Positions 26,144 to 36,049 are shown, counted from the stretch's first letter. The stretch: DNA of 64,000 nucleotides from Leptolyngbya sp. O-77 (GCF_001548395.1 NZ_AP017367.1:186001-250000); one strand, 5' to 3'. Translations and numbers: made by a program. Notes: generated by a model from the sequence alone, not told the origin.

Positions 26144-29100
26144 TCGCTACCCAAGTCCACCTGGGGGCACTCGTTGGATGCAAGGCGCAGATAGCGGCGA
26201 CACTCGTCGGGGCTGAGTTGGCGAAACGTGCGATCGCGGGCCAGCTTCAGCAGCACGTCCCAGGTTGCAGCCCATAGATACAGGCGGCCGTTGCTGGCTA
26301 GCGTGGCGACGTAGTTGCCATCGGGCGTAAAGAACACCCGCTGAATGGTGACGGGCGACTCGGTGGCGGGCCGCAGTTGAGCCTGCTCTGCCCCTGTGTG
26401 GGGATTCCACAGGCGAGCCGTGCCGTCGCTGCCTGCGGTGACGAGCGATCGCCCGTCGGGGCTGAACTGGGCATCGAGTACGGCTCCCTGGTGGCCGCTG
26501 AGAACCATGCGCGGGTCGCCCGTCGTCGCATCCGAAATTCGCACCGTGCCATCGCGGGTGGTGGTCACGATGCTCAGCCCGTCGGGGCTAAAGCTGGCGC
26601 TGGTGAGCGGCGACGTGTGGCTGAGGATGCCCTGTCGCCGCCCGGTTTGGGCATCCCATACAATCGCGGTGCGGTCTGCCCCAGCGGTAACAATTCGCGT
26701 GCTGTTTGGGCTAAAGCGGGCCGTGGCGATTCGCGAAGCGATCCCTACGGGAATTGCACCCTGATGCCCCTCTAGTGCTGCCACCATCTCGCCCGAATCG
26801 ACTCGCCACAGGCGCACGCGGTCGTCGCTGCCCAACCCCAGCAGCAGCCGATTATCAGGACTGAACGCTAACTGTTGAATCGTAACGAGATTACCCGATG
26901 GATTGCCGGACGGATTGCCCGATGGATTACCGGACAGAGATGTAGAACCCAGCAAAAGCTGGTGCAGCCGTGTGGCGGCGGCTGAGCCGGGTAGCGGTTG
27001 TTTGTCGGCCGACTGAACCCGACGAATCTCGAGCTGCCCTTCGCGAGTGGCGATCGCCATCAGTTCGCCATCTGCACTCAGCGCAAAACTAGTCAGCCCC
27101 GATGTGCTCCCTGCGTCTGCCACCCGCACAGCCCGCGCTGGGTTTTGCTGAAACCGGGACAGAATCTGCTGGGTGATGCTCGGCTGCTCTTGCGTCTCTT
27201 CGGCAACGGTTCCAGAAGGAGCGGGCTGAGATGCAGTTGCGTCAGCGCTGGAGGTTGGGTTCGCAGCAGGGCGATCGGGCGGCATCCAGGTTTTGATCTG
27301 CTGCCAAAGCGCTTTCGGATTGAGCCGATGCAGGTGGATCGCGTCGGGCATTTCCTGAGCCACAGTTTCAACGTAGGGAGTCATCGAGCGATCGGCGTAA
27401 AACGCCCAGTTTTGCAAGATGCCCTCAGCGGTGACCAGTGCCAGACCAAGTGTTCCAGGCAGGGGAGCCGTCGAGTCGAGCAAACGGTCTTCGGGTTCTG
27501 CCAGCAGCGCCTCCGCAGCGTCCTCCGCCCGTTTTGCGGCCAGGGTGAACTTGGGGCGTTGGCGCAAGCTCTGGGGAGCCGTATCACGCCGAATCGACAG
27601 CAGCGCCCTGTTTGCCGGAAGCCCGATCTGTCGCCCGCTGCCCCGTTCGTCGCCAGAAGAGGCGGTTTTACTTTGCAACACTGGCGCGATTCGCGAAGCG
27701 ATCCCTGCGGGAATCGCCGGCTGCAACCCACCATCGGGCAGAAATGCCAGCCAGGACACACCACCCTCTGGAATAGCGATGCTGGGCAGTTCCCCGCCTG
27801 CCTCAGCCGACCACAGGTAGACATCACCTGCGTCATCTCCGGTTGCTAGGTGGGTTCCCCCAGGGTTAAATTGCAGGCGAGTTACAGGGCCGCTAGGATT
27901 TTGCAGTAGCGCCACAAGCTGCCCCGTGTGCGGGTTCCAAAGCTGCGTGGTGGCCCCGCTGACGGCGGCCAACAGATTTCCTCGCGGACTAAAGGCGATC
28001 GCCCGCACGATGGGCTGCGGAGTCTTCCCCTGCCCTACCGAGAGATCTTGCTGCACCTGGCCAGTCCGCAAGTCCCACACTCGGATGGGCTGCCCAGGCG
28101 ACACCGCCACCAGCAGGGTTTCATCGGGGCTGAACTGAAGCTGGCTGAGGGCGGGCGGCCGCTGAGCAGCCGGGGCAAACCCTGTGAGCGTCATTTCCAG
28201 CGTGCCCGTTTGGGGGTTCCACAGGCGGGCAATGCCATCGGCTCCCGCCGTTGCAATCCACCGGCCGCTGGGGCTATAGGTGGCGTTCAAGACACCGCCC
28301 GTGTAGGGCAGAGCCACGTGCTGCTGGAGGTTGATGCTGCCTGTGAGCGTCAGGGTGGCCGGGGCAGGGGGCGTGGGTTGCGCTATGTCACCTGCTGCGG
28401 CAGTCGCTTCTGCTTCTAGGAACCCAGGCTGAGCAGGCATAATTTTCCAGATCTGCACCATGCCCGACTGTCCTGCAATCAGCAGGGATGGCTCCTGGGG
28501 GCTAAACTGGAGCGTCTGGATCGGCCAATCCTGTGTGAGTTGTGCCACCTGCTGGCCAGTTGCAACGTGCCAGAGGGAAAGGGTGCGATTCCCGTCGGGA
28601 TCGCTTCGCGCACCGCCCACGGTGGCCAGCCAGTCGCCATCAGGACTGAAGCGAAGCTGAGTCGCAGGCTGGGTCATCGGCAGGGTTTGCGCCAGGGTTC
28701 CCGTGTCCACGTCCCAGAGGTAAAGCTGCATAGAGGATTTGGCGATCGCCGCTAGTTTTTTTCCATCTGGGCTAAAGGCTATTTCAAGAATCTCTGCCTG
28801 AGCGTCGCCCGGCCAGGTCAACACCCGCAACGGCTCGGCTGTGGTATTGGCATAGATGACCTGATCGGGGCTGGCCCACAGGCGAATGCTGCCGTCGGCA
28901 CTGGCTGTGGCGAGATAGCGGCGATCGGGACTGTAGACCAACTGGCGAATTGCGCCGCGATGCCCTGGCAGCCAGATTTGCAGCCGCAAGTCTTGGAGCG
29001 CAGCCCGCAGGCTCGATTCGGCTTCGTAGGTTGCGCCCTGGGCTGCTGCTAGTCGGCTGACCACGAGGGCCGCCATCGCGTCTTGGTCTGGCTCTTGCAA

Positions 29101-31476
29101 CATCGACTGGGCGATCGCCGCCCGCGCCCGCGAGGTGGCCAGCATCGTCTGGTAATCTTTCTCGGCCTGCGTCTTCACGGTGGTGCGATATTGCCCCAAC
29201 GACAGCGCCACCGCCAGCGCCACGGCAGACGGCACAGACACCTTTACCCACAGGGCCTTGCGACGAACTCGACGGTTTTCGGCATCGCTGACGCTGAGAA
29301 ATTCCCGGGCCAGGGTCGAAAGCTCCTGGGGATAGGTCTTTTGGAAGCTGATGGCATCCTGGAGGCGATCGCTCCCTAGCAAATACTCGTACCGGGTGGG
29401 TTTGCCCAGCTTTGCCCACTCTAGTGCCGCCTGCTCAATCCGCCGCTGGCGACGCAGCATCTCGCGGCTCTCATCTAGCCAGCCCCGCAGCAGGCTCCAG
29501 TTGCGAATCAGCGCCTCATGCACGACATCTAGCAATTCTGCCGATGGACGGCTCCGCGCTGCATCTTCCCCCCGATCGCCCTCGCCGCCCCGACTGGTGA
29601 CCACGAGCTTGCTGGCGACTAGCTTTTCCAGCGTGCGCTCGATCAGCGGTCTGGGAAACGCGGGGCTAACTAACTCATCCTTGGCAGCCCGACGGCGCGT
29701 GTCTTCGGTGCCTTCGCCCAGCCGAGTCAGCGTCAGGAAAATGCGCCGCGCCGCCGCCTGCTCATCCGGCTCCAGGCAGTTGTAAATGTCAGTCGCCCGC
29801 TTTTGCAGCGTGCCGCGCACACCGCCTAGTTCTGTGTAGGCATTGAGGGTCAGCTTGGAGGGTGCGCCCTGGGGCGATCGCTCGCGTTGTTCCCACAGTT
29901 CCCGCAGCGTATATTGCAGCAGCGGCAATTCCCCCGGTGCCCCAATCACATCCAGCAGCATGGTGTAGACGAGATTGGGTTCGCAGATCAGCCCGGCCCG
30001 CTTGGCAGGACGCACAATCGTATTTTTAATCTGCTCATAGCTCATGGGCAGCACCTTGAGAATCTGCCGCTTGATCTGAGCCGCCAGCCCCGCATATTGC
30101 AGGCACTTGCCAAAAAAATCTGCCCGCAGCACGACGACTATACTGAAGCAGTCTTCGGACTGGGCCAGAGCGCTGGTCAAGCACTGGAAAAACTGCTGCC
30201 GCAGGGTCTCCGCCTGAGAGCCACAGCAGAGCGTAAATACCTCCTCAAACTGGTCGATAATCAGCACTAGGCGCGGACGGGTGGCCCCAGAAGGAAGCGT
30301 GGAGACTGGGCTGGAAGTCGGACTGTTGGGCAGGCTAGCCCGAACCAATCGCGCCAAACCCGTGCCGCCGCTTTGCAAAAAGGTCTCTGCCCGCTGGATT
30401 TGCTCTGCTCGCTCGATCTCTGGTGCATTTGGATCGACAAAAGCGCTGGCCAGGCTCCGCAGGGGGTTTTCGCCCGGCGTAATCAGCTTGAGTCGCCAGC
30501 GATCGCTGCCTGCGAGCCGCTGCCCCCGACGCAGTTCATGCATCAGCCCGGCCCGCACCAGCGACGACTTGCCGCTGCCCGACGCACCCAGCACCGTGAC
30601 AAAAGGACTCGTGCGGAGTCGTTCGACCAGTTGATGGGTCAGTTCTTCGCGCCCAAAGAAGAAGTCGGCGTGTTCTTCCTCGAAGCACTCCAACCCGCGA
30701 AAGGGGCAGATCTCCGGCTTTTCCGGGGTTTTGGGGAGAAGGGGGGAAGTAGCCGTGCCGCAGCGCGTCAGAATAATTTCGCTGCCAGAGTTTTCAAACA
30801 AGGGCTGCTGGAGTTCGTGCTTGAGGCGATCGCTCACCCAGGCCGTCAGGTAATGCGCCGTCACAGTGCCCGTGCTGGCGTGGCGCGGATCTAGCCCTTC
30901 CAGCAGCGCTTGGGTCAAAACGCTGTAGTCGCTGCTGAGCGACTCGTAGGCGGCTTCATATTCCCGCGAGGCTGCAATGAACAGGCGATCAGTGCCGGCC
31001 CGTGCGCCGGGGTCTGCCTCCAACATGTTGAGCAATTCGCCGCTGTGGCAGCAGTCCAAAATCACAATTCGCTGCCGCACCGGGCTTTCTTGCAACAGCC
31101 GCCGCAGCCAGTAGAGCGACAGTCCGTAAAATCCCGCATCGGGGTGGGCGTCGCTGACCGCGAGGTAGCCTTCGTGAATCCCCGCTTCTTTTTGAATGCC
31201 ATGTCCAGAGAAGTAAAACAGCGCAGTTTGGGGAATATTGCTGCCTTTGGGCTTGAATAAATTCACCAGCGCGGTTTCTAAATCTCGTAAAAAGACGGGG
31301 GTAGATTTACCGATTTTGGGCTGCCCTGCCTGCACCACTTCTGGCAACCGCTGCACTCGAAATTCGCCATAGACTTGCAGCATTTGGGCGATCGCTTCTG
31401 CATCTTTGGCAGGGGCTTGTAGCGGCTGTAAAAACTGGTAAGCATTAACTCCAACAACGAGAGCATCCCGAGACAT
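26062..31476 (-). CDS. Caspase-like (orthocaspase) - STAND NTPase - WD40 repeat protein
   Basis: 1804 residues. Residues 1-240 form a caspase p20-like peptidase with His92 in YFSGHG and Cys143 in LDCCHSG. A STAND/nSTAND P-loop (GASGSGKSSL, about 297-306) follows, with a Walker B-like LVLIIDQFEEVF and a helical winged region. One hydrophobic segment comes next (KVSVPSAVALAVALSLG, about 735-755). From about 830 to the end are some 14 WD40 blades, many with FSPDG and RLW. Such proteins are thought to sense a trigger through WD40, oligomerise through STAND and release protease activity. GAGGAG precedes ATG 31476. Three small palindromic repeats and a 12-nt repeat (SGNP) lie within the WD40 part. 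Confidence 0.95.
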   Translation of the reverse strand: MSRDALVVGVNAYQFLQPLQAPAKDAEAIAQMLQVYGEFRVQRLPEVVQAGQPKIGKSTPVFLRDLETALVNLFKPKGSNIPQTALFYFSGHGIQKEAGIHEGYLAVSDAHPDAGFYGLSLYWLRRLLQESPVRQRIVILDCCHSGELLNMLEADPGARAGTDRLFIAASREYEAAYESLSSDYSVLTQALLEGLDPRHASTGTVTAHYLTAWVSDRLKHELQQPLFENSGSEIILTRCGTATSPLLPKTPEKPEICPFRGLECFEEEHADFFFGREELTHQLVERLRTSPFVTVLGASGSGKSSLVRAGLMHELRRGQRLAGSDRWRLKLITPGENPLRSLASAFVDPNAPEIERAEQIQRAETFLQSGGTGLARLVRASLPNSPTSSPVSTLPSGATRPRLVLIIDQFEEVFTLCCGSQAETLRQQFFQCLTSALAQSEDCFSIVVVLRADFFGKCLQYAGLAAQIKRQILKVLPMSYEQIKNTIVRPAKRAGLICEPNLVYTMLLDVIGAPGELPLLQYTLRELWEQRERSPQGAPSKLTLNAYTELGGVRGTLQKRATDIYNCLEPDEQAAARRIFLTLTRLGEGTEDTRRRAAKDELVSPAFPRPLIERTLEKLVASKLVVTSRGGEGDRGEDAARSRPSAELLDVVHEALIRNWSLLRGWLDESREMLRRQRRIEQAALEWAKLGKPTRYEYLLGSDRLQDAISFQKTYPQELSTLAREFLSVSDAENRRVRRKALWVKVSVPSAVALAVALSLGQYRTTVKTQAEKDYQTMLATSRARAAIAQSMLQEPDQDAMAALVVSRLAAAQGATYEAESSLRAALQDLRLQIWLPGHRGAIRQLVYSPDRRYLATASADGSIRLWASPDQVIYANTTAEPLRVLTWPGDAQAEILEIAFSPDGKKLAAIAKSSMQLYLWDVDTGTLAQTLPMTQPATQLRFSPDGDWLATVGGARSDPDGNRTLSLWHVATGQQVAQLTQDWPIQTLQFSPQEPSLLIAGQSGMVQIWKIMPAQPGFLEAEATAAAGDIAQPTPPAPATLTLTGSINLQQHVALPYTGGVLNATYSPSGRWIATAGADGIARLWNPQTGTLEMTLTGFAPAAQRPPALSQLQFSPDETLLVAVSPGQPIRVWDLRTGQVQQDLSVGQGKTPQPIVRAIAFSPRGNLLAAVSGATTQLWNPHTGQLVALLQNPSGPVTRLQFNPGGTHLATGDDAGDVYLWSAEAGGELPSIAIPEGGVSWLAFLPDGGLQPAIPAGIASRIAPVLQSKTASSGDERGSGRQIGLPANRALLSIRRDTAPQSLRQRPKFTLAAKRAEDAAEALLAEPEDRLLDSTAPLPGTLGLALVTAEGILQNWAFYADRSMTPYVETVAQEMPDAIHLHRLNPKALWQQIKTWMPPDRPAANPTSSADATASQPAPSGTVAEETQEQPSITQQILSRFQQNPARAVRVADAGSTSGLTSFALSADGELMAIATREGQLEIRRVQSADKQPLPGSAAATRLHQLLLGSTSLSGNPSGNPSGNPSGNLVTIQQLAFSPDNRLLLGLGSDDRVRLWRVDSGEMVAALEGHQGAIPVGIASRIATARFSPNSTRIVTAGADRTAIVWDAQTGRRQGILSHTSPLTSASFSPDGLSIVTTTRDGTVRISDATTGDPRMVLSGHQGAVLDAQFSPDGRSLVTAGSDGTARLWNPHTGAEQAQLRPATESPVTIQRVFFTPDGNYVATLASNGRLYLWAATWDVLLKLARDRTFRQLSPDECRRYLRLASNECPQVDLGSDYAPTRSPSTRINSSGNPSESAINATS
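26726..26757. repeat. Intragenic small palindromic repeat, copy B
   Basis: GCGATTCGCGAAGCGATC...GGGAATTGC. Read on the minus strand it encodes AIPVGIASRIA between two WD40 blades of the caspase protein. Confidence 0.85.
26889..26936. repeat. 12-nt tandem repeat encoding SGNP units
   Basis: Four units of GGATTRCCSGAY on the plus strand. The minus-strand gene translates them as SGNPSGNPSGNPSGN in a loop between WD40 blades. Confidence 0.85.
27686..27718. repeat. Intragenic small palindromic repeat, copy C
   Basis: GCGATTCGCGAAGCGATC...GCGGGAATCGCC, near-identical to copy A. Minus-strand translation AIPAGIASRIA in the caspase-WD40 gene. Confidence 0.88.
28585..28614. repeat. Intragenic small palindromic repeat, copy D (inverted)
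   Basis: GCGATTCCCGTCGGGATCGC followed by TTCGCGCACC: the same element in the opposite orientation. It is translated on the minus strand in another frame, as ARSDPDGNR, within a WD40 blade. Confidence 0.8.
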
Positions 31477-32769
31477 GACCCAACTCCTCACACACAACAA
31501 ACAAGGCTAGATGTAGTAACTTCGACGGTGAATTTGACGATTAATACCGCTATGGATAGACATAAGAACTTGAACGAGAAGAGTAGACTAAGACAGATGA
31601 AGAAAGAATTCTGGATGTATTAATCAAGTTGGCGATCGCAGGCTAAGCCCACTGAAAATCCCTTAAACAAATCACTTAAACCAGCCAGAAAAGCTCAGAC
31701 TATAAAATTGAGAAATTGTCTAATTGAGAAATTGTCTGAAAAAGTCGTAACAAAATGACGGCAATCGTTCTTCACGATGTCCGCATCTGGATATTCTCAG
31801 TTTCTAAAGTTATCTGGAAGGCGGTTATAAACTTGCGTAGCCCAATTGCGATCGCACAACCTTATAGAATTTCCTTGCATCGTGAGGTGCGTTTGCCCTA
31901 GCGAAACAGGGGCTTTGTGATCGCTCACGACCCTCACGAGCTATAGAAACGCTGCCAAAAGGTCAATCTAAATAAAGTCTGTCAATGCAGACGCTCGATA
32001 GAGCCAGTCACTAGAGACAATTTCACAACTTGGCTTCTTGAAAATGGTCTTTGGCAACTACGGGAAACTACTGATCCTTCAAAGCGCTTAGCTGTAGAAG
32101 ACTGATTTTTCAGCCTGGTTCGCTAAAACGCTCTAATAGTCTTCAGATTTCACCCCTTAATTTTTCCTCGCATGTCCCTCGCTTATCTTTTGGTTTTGTT
32201 TCATTTGTCAGCGATGCGATGCTCTCAAGAACAAGATCAACTAGAATAAAAAAACTGAATCGGCTTTACTAATCCAACTATAATCAAAACTAAGTTTTAA
32301 TAAAAAGAGGGCAAAACCCCTCATTTGAAAGCACTTCAACCCTTTATTAATCGATATTAATTAGGTCTTTAAGGCGCAAAAAACATTACGTCAATCCGCC
32401 AAGACGCTGAAGGTTTTAGAACAATTTAATTGATTGCTATCGATCGTAAGATTAGTCTTAATGCGCTTATGTATTATCCCGGAGTTTCTCTCTTGAGACC
32501 TGGTGCATTGGCGATCGCCCTGCGTATTTTCTCTGAATTTACTTGCGTGGTATCCGTAAAATATGGCGAAATGAGTCAAGCTTGAATCTTCACAAAAGAT
32601 TTGCACAACGCCTACACCACGCCTGATGGATCGTTTTGCTCCGCCATTTGCCCGAAGTTCGACTCAAATCGGCACGGATCTCAACTCTTATTAACCTCCA
32701 CACAGCCATTCCAGACCTGCCATGTAAAATGAGGGAGTCGAGCTAAGGGGATCGGACTGCCGATCCGTT
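31477..32769. other. 1.3-kb AT-rich intergenic region upstream of the caspase gene and hflX
   Basis: No convincing ORF on either strand; a 71-codon minus frame at 32391-32606 has no features. The region is clearly richer in A+T than its flanks. Divergent promoters for the caspase-WD40 gene (leftward) and hflX (rightward) must lie here. A TAAAAT at 32725-32730 could be a -10 for hflX, without a clear -35. Positions 31483-31493, on the caspase mRNA strand, read GTGTGAGGAGT, overlapping its ribosome-binding site. A short hairpin (GAGGG/CCCTC) lies near 32307-32322. Confidence 0.65.
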
Positions 32770-34533
32770 GTGCCTATCGAAACGATTTTTGGCAACTTGC
32801 AGGGACTCAAGCCCAGCCAGATCAAGCAGTTGCAGCGGCTCTATCACCAACGACTTCCGGGCGATCGCCTGACGACCCCCGAATTTGCCCAACGCCTCGC
32901 GGCCGTTAGCACTGAGATTGGTCAGCCCGTTTGCGCCTATATTAATCGCCGGGGACAGGTGATTCGTGTTGGAGTGGGCACTCTGCGACAAACTCAAATT
33001 CCGCCACAAGATCTCCCGCGATATGGCGCAGAGCGTCTCAGCGGCATCCGCTGTGTGGCCACCAAGTTCAAGCCCGAACCGCCCAGCAGCGCGGCCCTTA
33101 CCGCAATGGCGCTGCAACGGCTAGATGCACTGGTGCTGCTGGTGATGACGGGCGAAGGCTTTGAGCGACGGGGCGGTGGTGCAACGGGCTACATTCGCGA
33201 AGCCTATCTGGCCCACCTGATTCCCCATCCGGAGGCCAACTGGACCGTTTCGCCGCCTCTCAGCCTCGATCGGGTCAGCCAGCAAGACTTTCTGGAGCTA
33301 ACGGAAGGGCTGGAGTCAGAATTTCGCCGCGAGTTTGTGGCGCAGCAGGTCGAAGTCGATCACGATCGCGCGTTGCTGGTGGGCATCATGACCGACAACC
33401 TTTCGGCTCAGCAGTTTCAGGCTGGGCTGGAGGAACTGGCGCGGCTGGTAGAAACAGCAGGTGGCGACGTGGTGCAGGTTCTCTCGCAAAAGCGGGCCCA
33501 CCCCCATCCCCAAACCGTTGTAGGGGAAGGAAAAGTCCAGGAAATTGCCCTGGCCGCTCAGACCGTTGGCGCAAACCTGATCGTCTTTGATCGGGACTTG
33601 TCGCCTGCTCAGGTGCGAAATCTGGAAGCGCAAATCGGCGTGCGGGTGGTCGATCGCACGGAAGTGATCCTGGATATCTTTGCCCAACGCGCCCAGACGG
33701 GGGCTGGCAAGCTCCAGGTGGAACTGGCTCAGTTGGAATACACCATGCCCCGACTGATAGGTCGAGGGCGTGACATGTCTCGCTTGGGCGGCGGCATTGG
33801 CACGCGAGGCCCTGGGGAAACCAAGCTGGAAACTGAACGACGTGCCATTCAACGGCGAATTGCCCGACTGCAACAGGAAGTCAACCAGATCCAGGCGCAT
33901 CGGGCCCGGCTGCGACAGCGCCGCCAGCATCGGGACGTGCCTTCGGTGGCGGTGGTGGGCTATACCAACGCGGGCAAATCTACCCTGCTGAATGCGCTAA
34001 CCAATGCGGAAGTCTATACTGCCGACCAGCTCTTTGCCACGCTCGACCCCACGAGCCGCCGCCTGGTGGTGACGGATGCCGAAACCCAGGAGCCTGTGGA
34101 ACTGGTGCTGACAGATACGGTGGGCTTTATCCACGACCTGCCGCCGTCGCTGGTGGATGCCTTTCGGGCGACGCTAGAAGAGGTGACCGAAGCAGACGCG
34201 CTGCTGCACCTGGTGGATTTGTCGCATCCAGCCTGGCAGAGCCAAATCCGCTCGGTGATGAAGATTTTGAGCGAAATGCCGATTACGCCAGGGCCGGCGC
34301 TGCTGGTGTTTAACAAGATTGACCAAGTGGATGGCGACACGCTGGCGCTGGCTCAGTCGGAGTTTCCGCAGGCGTTGTTTATCTCGGCGGGCGATCGCCT
34401 CGGTTTGGGCACCCTCCGACAGCGCTTGCTGCAACTGGTTCATTACGCTGTGTCGATGAACGCAGAAATGGGCGAACTTCCCGCATCGGATTCTCCTGCC
34501 CAGCAGTCTCGCCGCTCCTACGACTTCCCCTAG
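32770..34533 (+). CDS. hflX: Ribosome-associated GTPase HflX
   Basis: 587 residues, longer than E. coli HflX because of a ~170-residue N-terminal extension usual in cyanobacteria. The HflX glycine-rich block is RGRDMSRLGGGIGTRGPGETKLE. GTPase motifs are GYTNAGKST (G1, from residue 397), DTVGF (G3) and NKID (G4). HflX binds 50S/70S ribosomes and splits stalled or hibernating ones after stress. The start is GTG 32770; the N-terminus MPIETIFGNLQGLKPSQ is family-like. A hairpin follows the gene. Confidence 0.95.
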   Translation: MPIETIFGNLQGLKPSQIKQLQRLYHQRLPGDRLTTPEFAQRLAAVSTEIGQPVCAYINRRGQVIRVGVGTLRQTQIPPQDLPRYGAERLSGIRCVATKFKPEPPSSAALTAMALQRLDALVLLVMTGEGFERRGGGATGYIREAYLAHLIPHPEANWTVSPPLSLDRVSQQDFLELTEGLESEFRREFVAQQVEVDHDRALLVGIMTDNLSAQQFQAGLEELARLVETAGGDVVQVLSQKRAHPHPQTVVGEGKVQEIALAAQTVGANLIVFDRDLSPAQVRNLEAQIGVRVVDRTEVILDIFAQRAQTGAGKLQVELAQLEYTMPRLIGRGRDMSRLGGGIGTRGPGETKLETERRAIQRRIARLQQEVNQIQAHRARLRQRRQHRDVPSVAVVGYTNAGKSTLLNALTNAEVYTADQLFATLDPTSRRLVVTDAETQEPVELVLTDTVGFIHDLPPSLVDAFRATLEEVTEADALLHLVDLSHPAWQSQIRSVMKILSEMPITPGPALLVFNKIDQVDGDTLALAQSEFPQALFISAGDRLGLGTLRQRLLQLVHYAVSMNAEMGELPASDSPAQQSRRSYDFP

Positions 34534-34556
34534 CGATAGGCTGAGATTGGAAGGTT

Positions 34557-34586
34557 CAAGCCCGGATGACTCCCGATCCAGGCTTG
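34557..34586 (+). terminator. Hairpin after hflX
   Basis: CAAGCCCGGAT and ATCCAGGCTTG pair with one mismatch across an 8-nt loop, 23 bp after the hflX stop, followed by a weak T-rich stretch (ATTCTTTCC). Probable terminator or attenuator. Confidence 0.55.
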
Positions 34587-34705
34587 ATTCTTTCCGTAAA
34601 AATCGATAAATTCACTAAAACTTCATAAAAAAATTAAACTTGCCTGGTGCTTTCCCAGTAGACATAGGTAAGTATCAGATGGCACTTCGCGTTAGGGGTT
34701 TAGTC

Positions 34706-35725
34706 ATGGGTTCAACCAATCAACCGACGATTTTGGTGACGGGAGGTGCGGGATATATCGGCTCCCATGCGGTGCTATCGCTCCAGCAAGCGGGATACGA
34801 GGTTCTGGTTCTGGATAATCTGGTGTATGGGCATCGGGAACTGGTCGAAGACGTTCTGAAAGCGAAACTGATTGTCGGAGAGATTGGCGATCGCCCCCTG
34901 CTTGACCAAATCTTTGCCAGCCGCACCATCGACGCAGTGATGCACTTTGCCGCCTATGCCTATGTGGGCGAATCGGTCAAAGAACCCGCGAAGTATTACC
35001 GCAACAACGTAGTCGGCACGCTGACGCTGCTAGAAGCAATGCACGCCGCCGGGATCAACAAGCTGGTGTTTTCTTCCACCTGCGCCACCTACGGCATTCC
35101 CAACGTCGTGCCCATCCCTGAAGACTATCCCCAGAACCCCATCAATCCCTACGGCGCGACCAAGCTGATGATTGAGCGAGTGCTGAAGGACTTTGGCGCA
35201 GCCTACGGTCTGCAATCGGTGATCTTCCGATATTTCAACGCGGCGGGTGCTGACCCCCAAGGTCGATTGGGCGAAGACCACAACCCCGAAACCCACCTGA
35301 TTCCCCTGGTGCTGCAAACGGCACTGGGGCTGCGCGATGCTATTCAGGTGTTCGGCACGGACTATCCTACCCCCGACGGCACCTGCATCCGTGACTATAT
35401 CCATGTGACGGATCTGGCGTCGGCCCATGTGCTGGGGCTGGAATACCTGCTCAACAGCGGCAGCAGCAATATTTTTAACCTGGGGAATGGCAGTGGCTTC
35501 TCGGTGAACGAGGTCATTGAGGCAGCTCGTCGGATTACGGGCCGGGACATCCCGGTGAAGGCGTGCGATCGCCGCCCTGGAGACCCCCCCGCGCTCATCG
35601 GCAGCGCCGACCGGGCCCGGGACGTTCTGGGCTGGCAGCCGCAGTATAGCCGCATTGACGACATCATTTCCCACGCTTGGGCCTGGCATCTGAAGCGGCA
35701 TGGAAGCACCCTGGTTGCCTCATAG
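34706..35725 (+). CDS. galE: UDP-glucose 4-epimerase
   Basis: About 339 residues of the extended SDR family. Cofactor motif TGGAGYIGSH; catalytic Ser/Thr region 'FSSTCATYG' with YGATK supplying Tyr and Lys (NPYGATKLMIE); GalE-type VIFRYFNAAGADP and IRDYIHVTDLASAH. It interconverts UDP-glucose and UDP-galactose in the cytoplasm, feeding polysaccharides and galactolipids. ATG 34706 (MGSTNQP) is preferred, with AGGGG ten bases upstream; upstream in-frame ATG 34679 and TTG 34640 are alternatives. Confidence 0.94.
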   Translation: MGSTNQPTILVTGGAGYIGSHAVLSLQQAGYEVLVLDNLVYGHRELVEDVLKAKLIVGEIGDRPLLDQIFASRTIDAVMHFAAYAYVGESVKEPAKYYRNNVVGTLTLLEAMHAAGINKLVFSSTCATYGIPNVVPIPEDYPQNPINPYGATKLMIERVLKDFGAAYGLQSVIFRYFNAAGADPQGRLGEDHNPETHLIPLVLQTALGLRDAIQVFGTDYPTPDGTCIRDYIHVTDLASAHVLGLEYLLNSGSSNIFNLGNGSGFSVNEVIEAARRITGRDIPVKACDRRPGDPPALIGSADRARDVLGWQPQYSRIDDIISHAWAWHLKRHGSTLVAS

Positions 35726-35746
35726 CCAGGGTTCCAGATTATAGGC

Positions 35747-35836
35747 AGGACTTACGCACTTGCGGTAAGCTCCTTGGGGTTTGGACAATTTCTCGCGGGC
35801 ACAGCCCGCGAGAAATTGTCCAACTGCGTAAGTCCT
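35747..35836. mobile_element. 90-bp MITE with perfect terminal inverted repeats
   Basis: Terminal repeats AGGACTTACGCA (35747-35758) and TGCGTAAGTCCT (35825-35836) are perfect complements. Inside, GGACAATTTCTCGCGGGC (35783-35800) pairs perfectly with 35804-35821 across a 3-nt loop (ACA). There is no coding capacity. AGGACTTACGCA ends are, as I recall, common on cyanobacterial MITEs mobilised by IS transposases in trans. It lies just downstream of galE and could also terminate transcription. Confidence 0.88.
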
Positions 35837-36049
35837 AATAGGGTTCATCAGGTTTCCAGAAGCAGGGCCCAACGTCTTTGAAGCCAGATTGCGATAAATC
35901 CACTCGTCAACCCGGTATTCTAAGCAGCAAGGGGCCAATGACAGTTTGAGTGATGCCACTCGGAGCGATCGCCCTTCGAGTGGCGATTTTTATGCTTCTG
36001 TGATTTATATGCTTCTGGATTGACATCTGTGTTGACATGAAGGCGCTCG

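Noticed and set aside
31483..31500. Possible yfr1 sRNA gene on the plus strand (ACTCCTCACACAC)
   Set aside because: The core motif is present but the flanking GC-rich stem-loops and terminator of Yfr1 are not; better read as a possible Yfr1 target on the other strand.
32391..32606. 71-codon minus ORF upstream of hflX
   Set aside because: No domain, AT-rich context and no ribosome site; probably chance.
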